Shown: one piece after another, positions 7,298 through 7,331 of the stretch
Layout: every line of letters starts with the position of its first letter
How positions within the stretch are numbered: position 1 is the stretch's first letter
Assembly: GCA_937896265.1 (NCBI GenBank)
Contig: CALBMD010000498.1
Coordinates: forward strand, 1 to 7,331
Length of the DNA stretch: 7,331 nucleotides
Source: an uncultured Pseudomonadota bacterium
GTDB taxonomy: Bacteria; Bdellovibrionota_B; Oligoflexia; Oligoflexales; Bog-1112
Direction of reading: 5' to 3'
Notes under the pieces: generated by a model
Databases searched by the model: none
The model's input: only the letters and a program-made list of their open reading frames with translations
What the model was told of the DNA's origin: nothing
Made by a program: the position numbers and the translations under genes

Positions 7298-7325
7298 TAA
7301 GACGGTGTTCTGGGGAGCTGCGCGC
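7277..7325 (+). repeat. Right copy of 49-bp terminal inverted repeat
   Basis: Exact reverse complement of 1-49. It lies about 80 bases after the SCO stop and, relative to that gene's transcription, has the same orientation as the left copy has relative to thrS. It reads from GTTTGTAATAGCAGCCTGGC through AAGACGGTGTTCTGGGG into the terminal GC-rich hairpin. No open reading frame of note crosses it. Perfect identity over 49 bases points to a recently spread or conserved repeat, or to an assembly overlap at a repeat node. Confidence 0.93.
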
Positions 7326-7331
7326 TCCCCA
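7311..7331 (+). repeat. GC-rich hairpin at the window end
   Basis: TGGGGAGC (7311-7318), a TGCGC loop and GCTCCCCA (7324-7331) form a perfect 8-bp stem with a 5-base loop, ending at the last base of the window; the stem may extend further. Its inner part is also present at bases 1-15 of the window, where the outer strand is cut off. No T run is visible after it, so a terminator role cannot be judged. Such foldbacks are common in intergenic repeat families. Confidence 0.8.

Noticed and set aside
1..7331. Composite transposon or integrative element bounded by the inverted repeats
   Set aside because: No transposase, integrase or resolvase is encoded, the cargo is core metabolism including thrS, and target-site duplications cannot be seen because the window ends at or within the repeats.
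7247..7331. CRISPR array, integron attC site or tRNA gene at the right end
   Set aside because: Only two imperfect units with unequal length occur, no core recombination-site pair was seen, and although the end reads GCTCCCCA no cloverleaf arms can be drawn; the pairing is a simple hairpin.

Overview
The window holds five complete protein genes, all of ordinary cellular metabolism, between two inverted copies of a 49-base repeat at its extreme ends. Base composition is moderate and even by eye, and no gene stands out as foreign. The set (ThrRS, a DUF374-type lysophospholipid acyltransferase-like protein, a FadI/FadJ beta-oxidation pair and a SCO-type copper chaperone) suggests a Gram-negative aerobic bacterium of Pseudomonadota, Bdellovibrionota or related type. 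This is inference from gene content; the sequence read by eye does not settle the phylum.

Layout from left to right: a repeat copy (1-49); a gene-free stretch of about 150 bases behind thrS; thrS on the minus strand (202-2124); a compact divergent promoter region with an imperfect dyad (2150-2183); the DUF374 gene on the plus strand (2197-2913), whose 3' end overlaps by 16 bases the 3' end of fadJ (minus, 2898-5153); fadI (minus, 5175-6476), 21 bases upstream of fadJ and clearly its operon partner; a second divergent promoter region (about 6510-6548); a SCO1/SenC-family gene on the plus strand (most likely 6626-7198); then a repeat-rich tail with a small hairpin, a partial tandem duplication, the second copy of the terminal repeat and a GC-rich hairpin at the last base.

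Functionally, fadI and fadJ encode the thiolase and the hydratase/dehydrogenase multienzyme of fatty-acid beta-oxidation. The divergently transcribed SCO protein probably serves cytochrome oxidase copper-centre assembly, so the shared intergenic region lies between fatty-acid breakdown and respiratory-chain assembly. thrS and the DUF374 gene share the other divergent region but have no obvious common pathway.

I see no new enzymatic or defence system. The most unusual signal is the pair of terminal repeats: each lies downstream of the outermost gene, in the same orientation relative to that gene's transcription, and the right copy carries an extra partial unit. A dispersed intergenic repeat family at which an assembly broke is the simplest reading.
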